A DNA stretch of 64,000 nucleotides from Candidatus Neomarinimicrobiota bacterium (GCA_021734025.1 JAIPJS010000003.1:156332-220331), one strand, 5' to 3'. Positions 28,435 through 39,900 are shown, numbered from the stretch's first letter. Translations and numbers: made by a program. The notes: generated by a model from the letters alone, not told the origin.

Positions 28435-30471
28435 ATGAACATGATGACCTCGGCGGACAGGATAATTCCGTGCCGTCTGATTTTGGTTCTTGTCATAGCA
28501 TTACCAGCCTTTATCTCGGGACAGGAAACTGAAGTTCCGGGAGTGTGCACGGCGGAGCACGAGCATTTCAGGGATCGTCTGGAACCCGCACCGGTAGACG
28601 GCGGATTCCGTATGGAAGACTACTGGATTTGGGGCGCCTCAGTTATCAAAGGGGACGACGGACGCTATCACATGTTCGCCTCACGGTGGCCCCGGGCGCT
28701 GCCGTTCACGCCACACTGGTTGACGAATTCGGAAATTGTCCGGGCGGTATCTGACACGCCTGAAGGGCCGTACGAGTTCCAGGAAGTTGTGTTGCCGCCG
28801 CGTGGAACCGAATATTGGGATGGCAAGATGACCCATAACCCGGTTATCAGGAAGGTGGACGATACCTACCTGCTATTCTATACCGGCACAACCTACGACT
28901 ATCCCATGCCGACGCCGGACAACCCGACTACCAGCGATTCTGACCTGAAACTGGATGCGCACAAGCACGAACGTATCGGGCTGGCTACGGCAAAATCGGT
29001 CACCGGACCCTGGAAGCGCCGCGATGAGCCGATACTGGATGTACGTCCCGGCACATGGGAGCGTTACCTGGTGAGTAATGCCTCGCCGCTGGTGAAGCCG
29101 GATGGCACCATTCTGCTCTATTACAAGGGGGTAGCAAAGTTGCGCCATCACGCCATTAGTGTAGCGAAGGCGGAGCATTTCGAAGGTCCGTACCAACGGA
29201 TTTTCGAAAAACCGTTCGATGTGGGAGTCGGCGCCGAGGATCCCACCATGTGGTACGAGAACGGCAAGTACCATGCCCTCATGATGGATACTCAGCGGGA
29301 ATATTCTCCCAAGGAAATTTATTATGCTTCCTCTGAAGACGGTATGTACTGGGAAACGGCGCCGAATCCGGTGACCGTATCCAAGCATATACTGTTTGAG
29401 GACGGAGAATACCGGCGGAGACGCAGTACCGAACGCCCGCAGATTCTCGTGGAAAATGGGAAGGCAACCCATGTGTTCTTCGCTACCGCCGAAGTGGTAG
29501 ACGGCAGGCGTCACACCTGGAATATGGTGATCCCGTTGAAGACGCAGTCCGAAGTCAAAGACCGGCTGGCATGGTGGAGAAAGAGCCGCGTAGGCTTGTC
29601 TGTGATATGGGGCCTGTACTCGGCGGCCGGTGACGGGAGCACTGATATCCCCGGTGAAGATATGATGAAGCGAGAGCAAATTTCCGTTGATGAATATTTT
29701 AGACTCACAGAGCAATGGGATCCCGGAAACTTTAACCCGGAGACAATTGTAAGTGCTGCGAAAAACGCCGGAATGCGATATATTGTTTTCTCAGCCAAGC
29801 TCCGCGACGGTTTCGCTATGTTCAACTCCGAGACCAGCTCCTACAATGTTGCCCGTACCGCAGAAATCCCGGTTGATCCGGTGGCAGCCCTGGCAGAAGA
29901 ATGCCGGAAACAGGGAGTAAAATTCGGCCTCTCCTATTCGCTGGGTACCGACTGGCACTATACCAGGTCAAATATGGGCGCATGGGAGTTTGCGGATTCC
30001 TCCAACGCGGATTATGAAAATTACATTGAAGAAAAAGTGAATCCACAGATCCGGGAATTATTAACGAATTACGGTCAAATAGATTTACTGGTGTTTGATT
30101 CGCCCGGGCCAACTACCATACGCCAGAGCATCGAATTGGAAATGACGGCAAAGCGGCTACAGCCGGACCTAATCGTCAATACCGGGCTTGGTAACGGTGT
30201 CGGCGACTATTGTGTACTAAATCAAAAAGCCGCTCCAACCGATTCGATACCAGCCGCGTGGGAATTGACCGGTTTTGTCTCAGGGAAGCAGGCGAAAGCA
30301 ATTGTACAGGAGATTACGGAGACTGCGGGATACGGCGGGAATTACCGCCTGCAAATTTCACTCGACTCCGGAGGCAGTGTCCCAGAAGTAACTTTGTCAA
30401 AACTAAATTCTGTCGGGAAGATGGTTCTGGAACATGAGGAAGCAATCTACGGGAGAGGCTCAAGGGAATAG
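28435..30471 (+). CDS. Fusion of GH43-like five-bladed propeller and GH29-like alpha-L-fucosidase domain, exported
   Basis: A 678-residue protein with a signal peptide (LILVLVIALPAFISGQ). Residues of about 45-365 form a GH43/GH117-like beta-propeller glycosidase (YWIWGASVIKGDDGRYHMFAS, THNPVIRKVDDTYLLFYTG, GAEDPTMWYENGKYHALMMD). From about residue 370 there is a GH29-like TIM barrel: WWRKSRVGLSVIWGLYS, NFNPETIVSAAKNAGMRYIVFSAKLRDGFAMFNS and IDLLVFDSPGP, where Asp555 sits at the family's nucleophile position. GH29 enzymes release alpha-L-fucose, a sugar of rhamnogalacturonan II and xyloglucan. The start at 28435 follows GGAGGATGT; an upstream TTG at 28414 lacks a site. Substrate of either half is inferred only from family and context. 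The GH29 acid/base residue could not be placed. Confidence 0.82.
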   Translation: MNMMTSADRIIPCRLILVLVIALPAFISGQETEVPGVCTAEHEHFRDRLEPAPVDGGFRMEDYWIWGASVIKGDDGRYHMFASRWPRALPFTPHWLTNSEIVRAVSDTPEGPYEFQEVVLPPRGTEYWDGKMTHNPVIRKVDDTYLLFYTGTTYDYPMPTPDNPTTSDSDLKLDAHKHERIGLATAKSVTGPWKRRDEPILDVRPGTWERYLVSNASPLVKPDGTILLYYKGVAKLRHHAISVAKAEHFEGPYQRIFEKPFDVGVGAEDPTMWYENGKYHALMMDTQREYSPKEIYYASSEDGMYWETAPNPVTVSKHILFEDGEYRRRRSTERPQILVENGKATHVFFATAEVVDGRRHTWNMVIPLKTQSEVKDRLAWWRKSRVGLSVIWGLYSAAGDGSTDIPGEDMMKREQISVDEYFRLTEQWDPGNFNPETIVSAAKNAGMRYIVFSAKLRDGFAMFNSETSSYNVARTAEIPVDPVAALAEECRKQGVKFGLSYSLGTDWHYTRSNMGAWEFADSSNADYENYIEEKVNPQIRELLTNYGQIDLLVFDSPGPTTIRQSIELEMTAKRLQPDLIVNTGLGNGVGDYCVLNQKAAPTDSIPAAWELTGFVSGKQAKAIVQEITETAGYGGNYRLQISLDSGGSVPEVTLSKLNSVGKMVLEHEEAIYGRGSRE

Positions 30472-30583
30472 ATTTTCTGGCTTGTCCCAAAAGGGAAGGC
30501 CGTTGTTACAGGGCGGCATTTCGCAATGCTACAAGACACTGCAGATTAATAGTTGAAAACAATCAAACAAACGCGAGGTCGCT

Positions 30584-32671
30584 ATGAGATTCCGTGAGAC
30601 ATTAAAATGGCTCCCAGTCATTTTTACGCTCGTTCTCCTGGCGTGCGCAGGTTCAACTGCGGACGTTTCTCTGGAGAATGGTTATCCGGTTATTACCATC
30701 GAAAATCCGGGCGACAATCCGGTTGTGATTGCGCCGGTTTCCGAAGATGAGGGCAGCATCGGATACGAAGCCAACGGAGAAATCACCTGGGTGGAGGGCG
30801 AGCCGGAAATGAGCAAAGACGGAAAAAACAGCGTGTACACCTGGGCTAAGTCTGGAGTCACGCTAACGCTTGCGAAGGACGGGAAAGATGTGATGGTGAA
30901 TATGTCTCTGGACAAGTCGAAAGAGTCGTGGGAGCACTGGTACGTAAATCTGCAGGCCTCGGACGATGAATATTTTACCGGCGCGCTGGAACGCGTGGTA
31001 GACGGGCCGCAAAGTCTCTCCTGGGCAGAGGGAATCGAAACCGGTATGAACCTCCGTGGTGAAGTCGTAGGAATGAAGCTGAAGCCGACAGTCTCCGCGT
31101 ACGCGCCTTTTTATATTTCATCGAATAATTATGGCTTTTTCGCGAAGGGAACCTGGCCGGGGGAATTCGATTTCGCAAAAACAAATCCGGGTTTCGTCAA
31201 GATAAAATTCCAGGGGCCGGAACTCTTCTTCAAGATCTACCGTGCCGATAATCCAGCCGCAATTATCCAGCAGCATGCGTTGGATACCGGCCCCTCATAT
31301 AATCCGCCGAAATGGTCATTAGGGCCGTGGCGCTGGCGTGATAATCACGTGCATCGGGAGACCTATTACGACGGGACAGGGGTAAACGCGCCTTACAACA
31401 GTGAGCTTGTCGAAGATATCTTAATGATGAAAGCATATGATATCCCGAATTCGGCGTACTGGGTTGATCGTCCCTGGGCAAAAGGCCCGCGTGGCTTCAG
31501 CGACTACGAGTGGGATCCAAACCGATTTCCGAACGCGCAGGAGATGATTGACTGGACCCGGGAAGAACACGGTATGGAGTTTATCGTCTGGATTGCACCG
31601 TACATCATGGGTGACATGGCCAACTACGCCAAGGAACAGGGCTATCACATGGAGAGCAACCAGCGATATCAGTGGGAACAGGTCCTGATGGATTTCACCA
31701 ATGAGGAAGCTGTGGAGTGGTGGGGCAAGGAAGGCCCAGCCAAACTCGCTAAAATGGGTGTCAAGGGTTTCAAGCTCGATCGTGCCGATGGCGAAAAACT
31801 CCTGGACGGTACCGACATGAAAACCGAAGCAGGCACAACATATCGTGAGAACTTCAACGACTATCCCGTGCAGTATGTGGAAGCCGCGTTTGAAGGCGTG
31901 AAACCAATCCTTGGCGATGATTTTCTCCTGTTTCCGCGGGCACAATATACCGGCAGCGCCAAGTACGGTGGGTTGTGGGCCGGCGACATCCGCGGTATGC
32001 CGGAAGGACTGCGTGCCGCAGTGATTGCGCTCCAGCGGTGCTCCGTCATGGGCTATCCCGTTTGGGGATCGGATATTGGCGGGTACGGCAGAGATTTTCA
32101 TCGGGAAGTCACCATGCGCTGGCTCGGATTTGGCGCGTTTTCGCCGATTATGGAGGTCGGACCAACCCTCGATGTTGGTTTCTGGGACCTGCCAGGAGAA
32201 CCATCCTATGATACAGACCTTATCGCCACCTGGCGACTGTACGCCAAAGTCCGCATGAAACTCATCGATTATATCAGTGAGCAGTCGAAAGTGGCGCAGA
32301 ACTCCGGGATGCCTATCGCCCGGCCGCTTTTCATGATCTATCCGGAGCAGGAAGAGGCCTGGAACGACTGGCAAACCTATCTGTTCGGCCCGGATATTCT
32401 GGTGTCTATCATCTGGCGAAAAGGAATCACCTCACACGAGATGTATCTCCCGGCAGGGGAAGAATGGGTTGATGCCTGGAACAGGGAGAAGACGTATAAA
32501 GGCGGTCAATACGTGGAGGTGGACGCGCCTCAGCACAAAACACCGATATTCATCAGGAAGGGCGCAGACATCGCTCTCGGCGATCTGAACGCCTTATACG
32601 AGGAATCGCTGGAGATTGCGTCAGAGAAACCGGACCTGGGTAAACTTGAACAGGCCGAAGGATGGAGGTAA
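30584..32671 (+). CDS. GH31-family glycoside hydrolase lipoprotein
   Basis: A 695-residue lipoprotein; the signal ends LVLLAC, giving lipidated Cys21. The catalytic barrel is GH31-like: WRWRDNHV, IPNSAYWVDRPW, the nucleophile region GFKLDRADGE with Asp399, and GYPVWGSDIGGYG with Asp497 as the probable acid/base. GH31 includes alpha-glucosidases, alpha-xylosidases and alpha-galactosidases. The short N-terminal domain and the KLDRADGE form (rather than WxDMNE) place it away from the classical alpha-glucosidases. Lipidation suggests attachment to the outer or inner membrane facing the periplasm or surface. It is part of the plus-strand pectin island, 112 bases after the fusion gene. Confidence 0.88.
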   Translation: MRFRETLKWLPVIFTLVLLACAGSTADVSLENGYPVITIENPGDNPVVIAPVSEDEGSIGYEANGEITWVEGEPEMSKDGKNSVYTWAKSGVTLTLAKDGKDVMVNMSLDKSKESWEHWYVNLQASDDEYFTGALERVVDGPQSLSWAEGIETGMNLRGEVVGMKLKPTVSAYAPFYISSNNYGFFAKGTWPGEFDFAKTNPGFVKIKFQGPELFFKIYRADNPAAIIQQHALDTGPSYNPPKWSLGPWRWRDNHVHRETYYDGTGVNAPYNSELVEDILMMKAYDIPNSAYWVDRPWAKGPRGFSDYEWDPNRFPNAQEMIDWTREEHGMEFIVWIAPYIMGDMANYAKEQGYHMESNQRYQWEQVLMDFTNEEAVEWWGKEGPAKLAKMGVKGFKLDRADGEKLLDGTDMKTEAGTTYRENFNDYPVQYVEAAFEGVKPILGDDFLLFPRAQYTGSAKYGGLWAGDIRGMPEGLRAAVIALQRCSVMGYPVWGSDIGGYGRDFHREVTMRWLGFGAFSPIMEVGPTLDVGFWDLPGEPSYDTDLIATWRLYAKVRMKLIDYISEQSKVAQNSGMPIARPLFMIYPEQEEAWNDWQTYLFGPDILVSIIWRKGITSHEMYLPAGEEWVDAWNREKTYKGGQYVEVDAPQHKTPIFIRKGADIALGDLNALYEESLEIASEKPDLGKLEQAEGWR

Positions 32672-32676
32672 ATCCG

Positions 32677-33825
32677 ATGAAATTCATAAATCGAATCACT
32701 ATGCACCTGGTTTGGATACTCGCGATCCTGGTGTGTACCGGGAGTGTCGTCGATGCACAGGAATTGCCGGACAAGCGGGACGTGCTGGAGGATATGATTT
32801 TGGCCAACGGTTATTTTATGAATAAATGGCCTGATCCCGGCGATTCGGTCACCACAAACAAAACGCGCCCCAGTCATCTCTGGACACGCGCCGTGTACTA
32901 TGAAGGCTTGATGGCGCTGTATGAGATTTATCCCAGAGAAGAGTATTACGACTATGCCGTCGCCTGGGGCGAATCTCATGAGTGGGGATTGTGGGGCGGT
33001 CCGACGACCCGGAATGCCGACAATCAGTGTTGCGGGCAGACATATATTGACCTGTATACCAAAGATCCGGAAGAGGTGAAGCGTATCCGGAAACTGAAGG
33101 CGAGCATGGATATGATGGTCAATACGCCACAGAATGACGACTGGTGGTGGATTGACGCCATTCAGATGGCAATGCCGGTCTTTGCGAAACTCGGTGTCCT
33201 GTACAATGACGACAGCTACTTTGAGAAAATGTACGATATCTACATGTACACCAAGACCGAGCACGGCGACAACGGCCTGTACAATCCCGAAGATGGGCTC
33301 TGGTGGCGGGATGCCGACTTTGATCCGCCGTACACGGAACCGAATGGGGAGGACTGCTACTGGTCCCGCGGCAACGGCTGGGTCTTTGCCGGGCTGGCCC
33401 GGGTGCTGGATGTCATCCCGGAAGATGCGCCGCACCGGGAAGAATACGTAAAAACATTTAAGGAAATGGCGGCAGCCATTAAAGCTGTACAACGGGATGA
33501 CGGCTTCTGGAACGTCAGCCTGCACGATCCGAACCATTACGGCGGTAAAGAGACCACCGGAACCTCGCTCTTTACGTTTGGATTCGCCTGGGGTGTGAAT
33601 AACGGCATCCTTGCGGAAGAGGAATACCTCAAAACTGCCCTGGACGGTTGGAATGCTCTGGCGACCGAAAGCCTGCATGACAACGGATTCCTGGGCTATG
33701 TCCAGTCCACAGGAAAACAGCCCAGCGCGGGACAGCCGGTGACCTACGACAGCGTCCCGGATTTCGAGGACTACGGTTTAGGCTGTTTTCTGATGGCAGG
33801 TAGTGAAATCTATAAATTGCAGTAG
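32677..33825 (+). CDS. GH105/GH88 unsaturated rhamnogalacturonyl (glucuronyl) hydrolase, exported
   Basis: A 382-residue exported alpha/alpha-barrel enzyme. Markers are RPSHLWTRAVYYEGLMALYEI, DNQCCGQTYIDLY, WWWIDAIQMAMPVFAKLG with the catalytic Asp160, YWSRGNGWVFAGLARVLD and ETTGTSLFTFGFAWGVN. These enzymes hydrate and remove the unsaturated uronate left by lyases such as the one at 25833, usually from rhamnogalacturonan fragments (YteR/YesR type). The ATG at 32677 follows GGAGG; an earlier ATG at 32662 overlaps the GH31 stop. The six-base spacing to the GH31 gene indicates one transcript. Confidence 0.92.
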   Translation: MKFINRITMHLVWILAILVCTGSVVDAQELPDKRDVLEDMILANGYFMNKWPDPGDSVTTNKTRPSHLWTRAVYYEGLMALYEIYPREEYYDYAVAWGESHEWGLWGGPTTRNADNQCCGQTYIDLYTKDPEEVKRIRKLKASMDMMVNTPQNDDWWWIDAIQMAMPVFAKLGVLYNDDSYFEKMYDIYMYTKTEHGDNGLYNPEDGLWWRDADFDPPYTEPNGEDCYWSRGNGWVFAGLARVLDVIPEDAPHREEYVKTFKEMAAAIKAVQRDDGFWNVSLHDPNHYGGKETTGTSLFTFGFAWGVNNGILAEEEYLKTALDGWNALATESLHDNGFLGYVQSTGKQPSAGQPVTYDSVPDFEDYGLGCFLMAGSEIYKLQ

Positions 33826-33890
33826 CATAAATATCCGTTGAAGGTCTTAACTCTATGGTTTTCAGCGGTAGACTACTCAAGAGGTATATC

Positions 33891-36734
33891 ATGATTAAAC
33901 GTCTCTCGTATCTGTTGCTGGGAGTAATTTTACTCGTGCCTGTCATAACACCGGCTCAGCAGTCTGCAGACGACTATCTGGAATGGCCGGAAGTGACCAA
34001 CGAAACCAAGCCATGGTCCAGATGGTGGTGGCAGGGGAATGCCGTCACCGAGGAAGATCTCACCCGCTCCATGGAGCGCTACGCCGAAGCTGGACTCGGC
34101 GGGCTCGAAATCACACCTATCTATGGCGTCCACGGATACGAAGATTTATTCATCGAATACCTCTCGTCTCAGTGGATGGACCGGCTGGAATACACACTAA
34201 CGGAGGCGGATCGACTTAACCTGGGGATCGATATGGCCACCGGGACGGGCTGGCCGTTTGGCGGGCAGTGGATCAACCAGGAACACGCATGTAAGTACCT
34301 CGCGCACAAAACATATGAATTGAGGGGAGGCGAAACCCTGGATGAGCCGGTGGAATTTATCCAGGAGCCGATGGCGCACGCCGTACGGAATCGAATTAAC
34401 ATTGAGGATATTAAAAAACCCATCAGCGCGAACGAAAATCTCCAGGCACTTGCGTTGGCCCAAATCCGTTTTGAAGAGCCGTTGCCGCTGCAGACACTGA
34501 TGGCGTTCTCAGACGAGGATACGCTCGATTTGACCGGGAAGGTTACTGCGGATGGCACGCTGGACTGGACGGCGCCCCAGAGTACCTGGACACTGTATAC
34601 GCTGTTTCAGGGCTGGCACGGGAAGATGGTCGAGCGCGCGGCACCGGGCGGAGAAGGAAACGTGATTGATCACTTTTCCGATGCCGCACTGGAACACTAT
34701 CTTTCCAAATTTGACGAAGCGTTCGAGGGAAGAAATACTGACGGTCTGCGGGGGTTCTTTAATGATTCGTATGAGGTCGACGACGCCAGCGGTGATGCGG
34801 ACTTTACGCCGGAATTCTTTGAAGAATTCGAATCCCGCAAGGGCTATGACCTGCGCCGGCATCTGCCGGATCTTTTTGCCGAAGAGCCGTCGGAACGTAC
34901 GATTCGCTTAATTACCGATTACCGGGACGTCATCTCCGATCTGCTACTCGAGGAATTTACCCAAAACTGGGATGCCTGGGCGAAAGAACAGGATGCGATC
35001 GTCCGGAACCAGGCCCACGGATCGCCGGCCAGCATTCTCGATCTGTACGCCGCCACCGACATACCTGAAACCGAAGGCAGAGATGTTATCCGGTTTAAGT
35101 TTGCCTCATCGGCCGCCCACGTGACCGGGAAGCCGCTGGCATCTGCCGAGGCAGCCACCTGGCTCAACGAGCATTTTCAGTCGTCTCTCAGCGATGTAAA
35201 AACGGCTGTGGATGAGTATTTCCTGGGCGGAGTCAACCACATCGTCTATCACGGGACACCGTATTCTCTGGATGAAGCGGATTGGCCGGGATGGTTGTTC
35301 TACGCAGCGGTACATTTTGGACCGACGAACAGCTTCTGGACGGACTTTCCAAAGCTCAACCAATACATCACCAGAACGCAGTCGTTTCTGCAGGCAGGGA
35401 AACCAGCAAATGATGTGCTGGTCTATTTCCCGATCTACGACGCCTGGGCGGAACCGGGACAATCACTGCTCAGGCATTTCGATGGTAATGCGGAAGGCAC
35501 GACAACCAGAGAAGTGGGCGAGCATCTCCTCTCCCTGGGATACGGATTTGACTTTATCTCTGACCGGCAAATTCAGGAGGTTGCATTCAAATCTGGCAGA
35601 TTCAATACCGGAGGAGGAGAATACAAGGTCGTAATAGTACCGGAATGCCAATTTATACCGCTGGCAACCATGGAAAAACTGGTCGCGTTCGCCAGAGATG
35701 GCGGTGCTGTTGTTTTTCAGGGATCGCTCCCGACTGACGTCCCGGGGCTGCCAAACGTGATAATCCGACAACATCAATTTGACGAATTGGTGAATTCCAT
35801 TGATTTTTCTGCAGAATCAAATAACGATGTATCAGTTGGTAAGATAGGATCAGGTAAAGTTATACTTTCAGACAAGATTTCTCCGGCACTAGCAAAATCT
35901 CCGGTACAGCCGGAACAGATGGCGACCAAGGGATTTCGCTTTGTAAAACGTATGATTCAAGATAGAACTGTATACTTCGTGGTCAATTCCACAGATTCCG
36001 GATTCACCGGATGGACAGAATTGAACACCGCGGCCGAGTCGGTTATACGATTCAATCCGATGACAGGTGAGTCCGGGCTGCTCCGGTCAAGAGCCTTAGC
36101 TGGTAAAATGGAAATCTATTTGGATATGAAGCCTGAAGAATCTTGTATACTCAAGACAGTCCCTGAAAAAGTCAAAGGGGCGATTTATACCGACTACGGA
36201 GAGTCTGGTAAACCGGTTATGTTAGAAAATAACTGGACTCTTCAATTCATCAGCGGCGGCCCGACTATTCCTGAAAAAACGTCAGTGAATCAGTTGGGCT
36301 CATGGACAGAACTGGATTCGGATGGGACCACATATTTTTCTGGTACTGCTAAGTATATCACCGATTTTGATGCCCCGGATACGGATGCCACCGCCTGGGA
36401 ACTAAATTTGGGAGAAGTGCATGAGAGTGCTGTAGTTTCGGTGAACGGGACGACAGTAGATACGTTGATTACTCCGCCCTACCAAGTCACTATTCCCGGA
36501 GAATTACTGGAATCTTCTAACACACTTGAGGTTGCAGTAACCAATCTCATGGCGAACAGGATTATCTACCTGGAGCGTGAAGACATTCACTGGAAGAAAT
36601 TCTACAATATTAACTTCCCGCCTCAGACCCGGGAAAACATGGGGGCGGACGGCCTGTTCGATGCCTCGGATTGGGAGCCGTTACCATCCGGGTTGATCGG
36701 GCCGGTGTCAATCACTCCACTTAAAATGAAATAA
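33891..36734 (+). CDS. GH106-family alpha-L-rhamnosidase, exported
   Basis: A 947-residue exported protein. After the signal peptide it shows the GH106 opening PWSRWWWQGNAVTEEDLTRSMERYAEAGLGGLEITPIYGV. Later it has GIDMATGTGWPFGG, RGFFNDSYEVDD, EYFLGGVNHIVYHGTPYS and GWLFYAAVHFGPTNSFW. The C-terminal 200 residues form a galactose-binding-like beta-sandwich (ITDFDAPDTDATAWELNLGEV). GH106 enzymes release alpha-L-rhamnose from rhamnogalacturonan I and II. The ATG at 33891 has AAGAGG upstream; the ORF extends back to 33855 without a site. Base composition and codon use do not stand out from the neighbours. Confidence 0.9.
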   Translation: MIKRLSYLLLGVILLVPVITPAQQSADDYLEWPEVTNETKPWSRWWWQGNAVTEEDLTRSMERYAEAGLGGLEITPIYGVHGYEDLFIEYLSSQWMDRLEYTLTEADRLNLGIDMATGTGWPFGGQWINQEHACKYLAHKTYELRGGETLDEPVEFIQEPMAHAVRNRINIEDIKKPISANENLQALALAQIRFEEPLPLQTLMAFSDEDTLDLTGKVTADGTLDWTAPQSTWTLYTLFQGWHGKMVERAAPGGEGNVIDHFSDAALEHYLSKFDEAFEGRNTDGLRGFFNDSYEVDDASGDADFTPEFFEEFESRKGYDLRRHLPDLFAEEPSERTIRLITDYRDVISDLLLEEFTQNWDAWAKEQDAIVRNQAHGSPASILDLYAATDIPETEGRDVIRFKFASSAAHVTGKPLASAEAATWLNEHFQSSLSDVKTAVDEYFLGGVNHIVYHGTPYSLDEADWPGWLFYAAVHFGPTNSFWTDFPKLNQYITRTQSFLQAGKPANDVLVYFPIYDAWAEPGQSLLRHFDGNAEGTTTREVGEHLLSLGYGFDFISDRQIQEVAFKSGRFNTGGGEYKVVIVPECQFIPLATMEKLVAFARDGGAVVFQGSLPTDVPGLPNVIIRQHQFDELVNSIDFSAESNNDVSVGKIGSGKVILSDKISPALAKSPVQPEQMATKGFRFVKRMIQDRTVYFVVNSTDSGFTGWTELNTAAESVIRFNPMTGESGLLRSRALAGKMEIYLDMKPEESCILKTVPEKVKGAIYTDYGESGKPVMLENNWTLQFISGGPTIPEKTSVNQLGSWTELDSDGTTYFSGTAKYITDFDAPDTDATAWELNLGEVHESAVVSVNGTTVDTLITPPYQVTIPGELLESSNTLEVAVTNLMANRIIYLEREDIHWKKFYNINFPPQTRENMGADGLFDASDWEPLPSGLIGPVSITPLKMK

Positions 36735-36909
36735 GCCAAATTACTCTTTAAATACGGTAATTTGAGCATTTCCGAAACTTATAGTTTATGGATTTCGGAA
36801 AATTGCCAGGTCAAATTCGGTAGGAATAGTCCCGGGTTTGCCCTCTCATTGAGTATTCTCTATATTACATTTGTCAGTACTACCCTGTCATATTTTAACG
36901 GGAGGAAGT

Positions 36910-39900
36910 ATGTCCCTGGTATTTATAAAGCGGTTTTTGAGCAAAGCCGAATTTAAGATTGCTTCGTTTTACATCCTCATAAGCGGAATATACATCTATA
37001 TTTCTGATAATATCCTGCCGGCACACCTTGAAGGTACAGATGCATTAATACGCTACCAGACGTATAAAGGCTGGGGCTTTGTGTTAGTCTCCGGTTTGTT
37101 GCTCTACTTTCTAATCCGGAAATATAAAGCCTACCAATCCAAATATGAAACCAGGCGGGAGCAACTGGAAACGCACTTCAGGGCGGTGGCGGAACACGGG
37201 CGGGATATCGTCTATCGATACACATTTCAGCCAGAGGAGGAAATCGAATATATCAGTCCGGCGGTAGAAAAAATAACAGGTCGGCCCCAGGGATACTTCT
37301 ACGAGGACCCGGCCCATTTTAGAAAGGATTTGTTCCCTTGGGATAAGCAACGGTTTAACCACCTGCTGGAAAATCCCCAACAGTTTTCGAATACGCTGAC
37401 CCATCAATGGAAGGATTCGATCGGGAAAGTTCTCTGGTTCGAGCATCGTATAACACCGTTGTATGACGAAAGCGGTGATTTAACAGCCATTGAAGGAATC
37501 GCCCGTGAAGTAACCCGGGAAATGGAGCAGCGCCAGCAGCTGGAATTTCACTCCGAAATCTTACGGAATATCCACGATGCGGTGGTGGGTACGGACAAAA
37601 ATTTACGGATATCCTACTGGAATGCGGGCGCTGAACGGTTATACGGTTATGCGAAAAACGAGATTTTTGGCAAGCATGTTTCCATTCTGTATGATGAGGT
37701 AAACAAATCAAATTTAGAAGACATTAAACAAACCGTCACACAAGATAATAAATACCGGCAAACCCGGAAGGCAAAGCGGAAAGACGGTGAGATTATCTGG
37801 CTGGATCAGGTCATTACCGAACAGAACGACGATCTGGGGAATCGGACCGGGTTTTTGAGTGTTTCCAAAGATATCACGGAGCAACACGAGAATGAGGAAG
37901 AACTCCGTGAAAACCTGGCGCTCTTTTCCACGCTGATAGGGAACCTGTCTGTCGGAGTAGTTGTTGAGGATGACTCGCGGAATATCATCCATGCAAACCG
38001 GGTGTTTTGTGACTATCTCGGATTCGAAAATCCGGGCGAGTTAATCGGAGAAAACGGGCCGGACCTGATTGCCCGAATTAAAACTCTTTTAAAAGATCCC
38101 GAAGAATTTGAGAAGGAGATAGAGGCCCGGATCGAAAACAAGACCCGGACGATCGGCGAAGAAATTTCGTTGGAAGACGGCCGTTTTTTTGAACGGGATT
38201 TCATCCCTATTCAGATAGAGAGTCAACAGCGCGGTAATCTGTGGCTGTACCGGGATGTGACCAAGCGTAAAAAGATGGAGGCGCGTCTTCGGGAGAGTAA
38301 CAACCTGTATGAACGGACGTTATCAGCACTGGAGGAGGCTGTTTTTGTTGTTGACTCGAAAACAAGGAAAGTGATCTCGTGCAATCAGGCTGTGGAGCAG
38401 ATCTTTGGTTATTTACAGGATGAAATAACCGGACACACCACTGAACAATTGTACTGTAATTTGGAGGATTACCAGAAATTCGGGAAATGGAGTGAGTCCG
38501 TTCTGGAAGAAGACTCGGTTTTCCATGGCGAGTATCAAATGTGCAACAGGGACGGAGACGAAATAATTACAAACCATACCATTTCCTGGCTTTCCGAGGA
38601 TGAGCCGCCAGACGGTAAAGTGGTTAGCGTGGTACGGGATATCAGTGAACGGAAAAAACATGAAGAAGCCTTGCGTGAATCCGAGCGGCAATTCCGGGAA
38701 ATCTTTGAGAATATTCAGGAGGGCTTTTACCGGATTACCCCGGAAGGAAAATTTCTGCTGGTGAATCCCCGATTTGCCGAAATATTGGGATATGAAGATC
38801 CGGAAACCTTCACCGGGATGCGGGTTGAAGATTGCCCGTGCTTTGATATTTATCCCCGGGATAAATACCAGCGGCTACTTGAGGAACACGGAAAAATTAC
38901 GGGCTTCGAATCTACCTGGATGCGAAAGGACGGCATAGAAATAACCGTCAGGGAAAATGCGCACACGGTGGAAACTGAGGAGGGTGAAATTCTGTTCTAC
39001 GAAGGGACTGTTACTGACGTTACCGAACAGAAAAAACTGGAAGAGCAGCTGATTCACTCCCAGAAGATGGAATCAATGGGACAGATTGCCGGCGGTATCT
39101 CTCACGATTTTAACAATATCCTGGCAACACTGAGCGGAGCCTTACAGATGCTCCAGCTCAAGATTGAGGCGGAAAATTCCACGGAAAAATATTTTGAAAT
39201 GATGGAAGCTGCTCTGGCCCGGGGAGAGACTATTACGGACAGGTTACTGACCTTTACCCGCTCCGACAAACCAAAGGTTCAACCGGTGTCGCTACAGTCA
39301 TTTTTGTACTCCATTAAACAGATTGCCAGACATACCCTCCCCACAGATACTAAAATTAAGGTGGAAGGCTACCAGGGAAATGATTTGGTTGCGGTGGAAA
39401 AAAACCAGTTACAGCAGGTGCTGTTGAACATGTGTATTAACGCCTCGCACGCCATGAATTCAGGTGGGACGATTGCACTTGGAATTCGCAGGGCAAACCC
39501 GGAGGAAATCAATACGCATATCAAAGAACCCGCGCAAGAATATCTCTGTGTTGAAGTCGTCGACGAAGGCCATGGGATGAGTGAGGAGACGCAAGAAAAG
39601 ATATTTGAACCGTTCTTTACCACGAAAGAACATGGAAATGGCACCGGTTTAGGATTAGCCGTCGCCTATAAAATCGTAAAAAACCATGACGGATGGATTG
39701 ACGTGGAAAGCAGTCCTGGAAAAGGCACCACATTCACAATCGGGTTACCCGTAACCACAGATCTCGTTGAATCTGAAATTCCAGCGGATATCCCTCCGGA
39801 TTTTACGGGAGACGGCGAATTCATTTTTATAATCGAAGATGAAGAACCCATCAGGATAATTCTGACAGAGAGGTTGAAATCCAGTGATTATAGGGTAGAG

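Noticed and set aside
31421-32374. 317-codon frame opposite the GH31 gene
   Set aside because: The plus-strand frame carries the catalytic GH31 motifs. The opposite frame shows no domain and has the composition of an antisense shadow.
32530-33678. 382-codon frame opposite the GH105 gene
   Set aside because: The plus strand encodes a complete unsaturated-uronyl hydrolase with signal peptide and ribosome-binding site. The other frame has no recognisable feature.
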